64,000 nt of DNA. Origin: Owenia fusiformis. Taxonomy: Eukaryota > Annelida > Polychaeta > Sabellida > Oweniidae. The stretch lies in contig CAIIXF020000004.1 of NCBI GenBank assembly GCA_903813345.2, forward strand, positions 2,497,525-2,561,524. The letters are read 5' to 3'. The notes below the pieces were generated by a model. It was not told the DNA's origin, ran no database searches, and saw nothing but the letters and a program-made list of their open reading frames with translations. Each line of letters opens with the position of its first letter. Within the stretch, counting starts at the first letter, position 1. This document shows positions 62,460-64,000 of this stretch, piece after piece. Made by a program: the position numbers and the translations under genes.

Positions 62460-63254
62460 CTAAAATTAGCCATGGTGTAAGAAGAACAACAAAAACACAA
62501 ATGGAATATTTCTGGCCGATGAGAAATTGTTCGTTATCGATCAATGAGTAAACAATCCTCTTTTTGATCTTTTATTAACTAATAACTTACGGTTTAAAGA
62601 AAAATGTATTGTTTTTACAAGAACACTTTGAGCACTAGTCAGATATGAACTCATACAGGTTGTTTTTGCTTTTTTTAAAAAGGATGTTAATGTGTCAAAG
62701 GGATGTCATCGTTTAGAAAAAATACTAATTAAACAGTCAGGTGCCCACACCACTGGTCCCCACCTGGTTATGAAGACGTTACGTCTTTATATCAAAATGG
62801 ATGAGTTTATGTTGAGGAAAATATTCATCATTTTTCATCATTTCTACCAAGAATGAAGTTGGTTCGAATCAAAATACTTTACCTAGAAGTATGTTAATAA
62901 TTTACATCGGGTTACTGAACAGCCAGTCAGTCATGAGCAAATACATCCAGCAATTCCTGACAAATGATGTCCTGTAAATTTCATAGCGCCTTGGTTGCCA
63001 AAGCAATAATTTTCCCATACGATTATGTTACCCCTTGGAGACATATTCTCGAAACTAATTCACTTTTCAGTAACCAGATGAGACTTTTAACATACGTTAA
63101 AATTGTTGGCAAATCAATCTCCTTTTTAGTGAAAATGATGAGAATAAAATTTCCTCTGGCTGAAGTTCATCCATTTTGTTTTAGAGACTGACTATCAATT
63201 TACGGCGATGGAAACATTTTAACTTGCTTTTCCTTTTTTCAAAAGGATCAACTT
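62460..63254. other. Intron or spacer between the two TSP1 exons
   Basis: No similarity to the flanking duplicated blocks and no exon seen. A hydrophobic open stretch directly upstream of the first TSP1 exon may be coding. Confidence 0.5.
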
Positions 63255-63649
63255 TTCCATCGACTTTAGTATTCATCAAATAAACTAAACACTTAGTGTA
63301 GAAAAATTTAGACAATTCAATTGTCTATATGAAAATACTTTTTGCTGAATCTTTTACTGAAAAGATATCCTGATTTCTGATTTGCTCCGAAACCTCCATT
63401 TCCCATTGGATTACATGGGAATGACGATTTTCAAAAATTCATCAAATTTATCATCAATTTTCAACGTATTTCAATTGAAAAAAATTGATAAAATTTGGAG
63501 GTATTGGAAATAAAGTCAAGTTACGTTTCCATCAATATTATAAGTTTATTATTTCATCGCCGGTTAAGTAAATAAAAATTCAAACGTAAAGAGGCTTTAA
63601 CACGTAGTTCAATGGGGGAGCTAAGGTTGCCAAACTTATGGAGGGGGTG
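63255..63649. mobile_element. Right half of a third Tc1/mariner-type element
   Basis: Matches the right part of the 40241 element, from TATTCATCAAATAAAC to the end CTTATGGAGGGGGTG. The left half is missing. It sits next to the second TSP1 exon exactly as the 56.7-62.0 kb copy sits next to the first, so element and exon were duplicated together. Confidence 0.82.
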
Positions 63650-63920
63650 TTTTTATATGCTGCTACAATAAAAGCTGGAGGGGCGCACACACTACAGTAT
63701 ATATTAAGGGCAACATAAAGATATAGGTAACATTTTATCAGAAATTCTGAGTGTGTGAGTTAATGTAACGTTTTGGCCTATCCAATGATATATTACACTA
63801 GGACCATCTATCAAGGTTTTACCTGTAGTGTTGGGTATGTTACTAATTTGACAAACTTTATTAAAATCCATATCATTGTCAAAAGGCCATTTTCTACCGT
63901 CTAATATTTTAATAGCATAC

Positions 63921-64000
63921 CAGCGCACTCTTGGGCTTTACAGGGCATCCTCTCTGTCAAATCATTGGCATTGCATTCATCCCCTCCATAAGCTGGTGCG
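63921..64000 (-). CDS. Second TSP1 exon, cut by the window edge
   Basis: The 3' part of a paralogous TSP1 exon: APAYGGDECNAND, then PCKAQECA, followed by the donor (CTG|GTATGC) at the same place as in the copy 1.6 kb to the left. The rest lies beyond base 64000. The two copies show that the gene encodes at least two TSP1 modules. Confidence 0.75.

Overview
This window is nuclear DNA of an animal, most likely a marine invertebrate and possibly a spiralian (the taxon is inferred, not proven). It is AT-rich and has spliced genes with GT-AG introns. It carries secreted or membrane proteins built from shuffled phase-1 exons, a small family of intronless class-A receptors, and many transposon remnants. 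No bacterial operon, rRNA or CRISPR is visible.

Layout. 1-13 kb: no convincing gene; MITE-like and mariner-like elements and a TTA-flanked inverted-repeat element. 13.5 kb: one exon-like open island on the plus strand. 14-20 kb: nested inverted-repeat elements and two arrays of a ~52-bp satellite around a decayed gene (16.97-17.78 kb). 21.0-27.2 kb, minus strand: an eight-exon gene whose exons join in frame to a 551-residue type I membrane protein. It has a signal peptide, three copies of an unnamed extracellular domain, three EGF domains, one membrane helix and a cytoplasmic tail. 30.7-33.3 kb, minus strand: a three-exon GH30 glucosylceramidase of 469 residues. 34.6-44.3 kb: a tandem segmental duplication. 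Each unit carries one class-A GPCR; the 38.5-39.1 kb copy is a pseudogene and the 43.2-44.3 kb copy is intact. 50.9-52.0 kb: a third, related GPCR. 52.3-56.4 kb: a 4.1-kb fold-back element. 56.7-62.0 kb: a TA-flanked element that contains a 9-bp-TSD element (itself carrying a 5'-truncated LINE) and, separately, a TTA-flanked element. 62.3-64 kb, minus strand: two duplicated thrombospondin type 1 exons of a gene running off the right edge.

Working picture: the host genes are a cell-surface adhesion-type protein, a lysosomal or secreted glycosidase, a local receptor family and a TSP1 protein. They share no obvious pathway. The best-supported feature of the window is how transposons, segmental duplication and genes interlock. 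Several insertions have their own empty target site elsewhere in the same window, which fixes element boundaries and target-site duplications without outside data.
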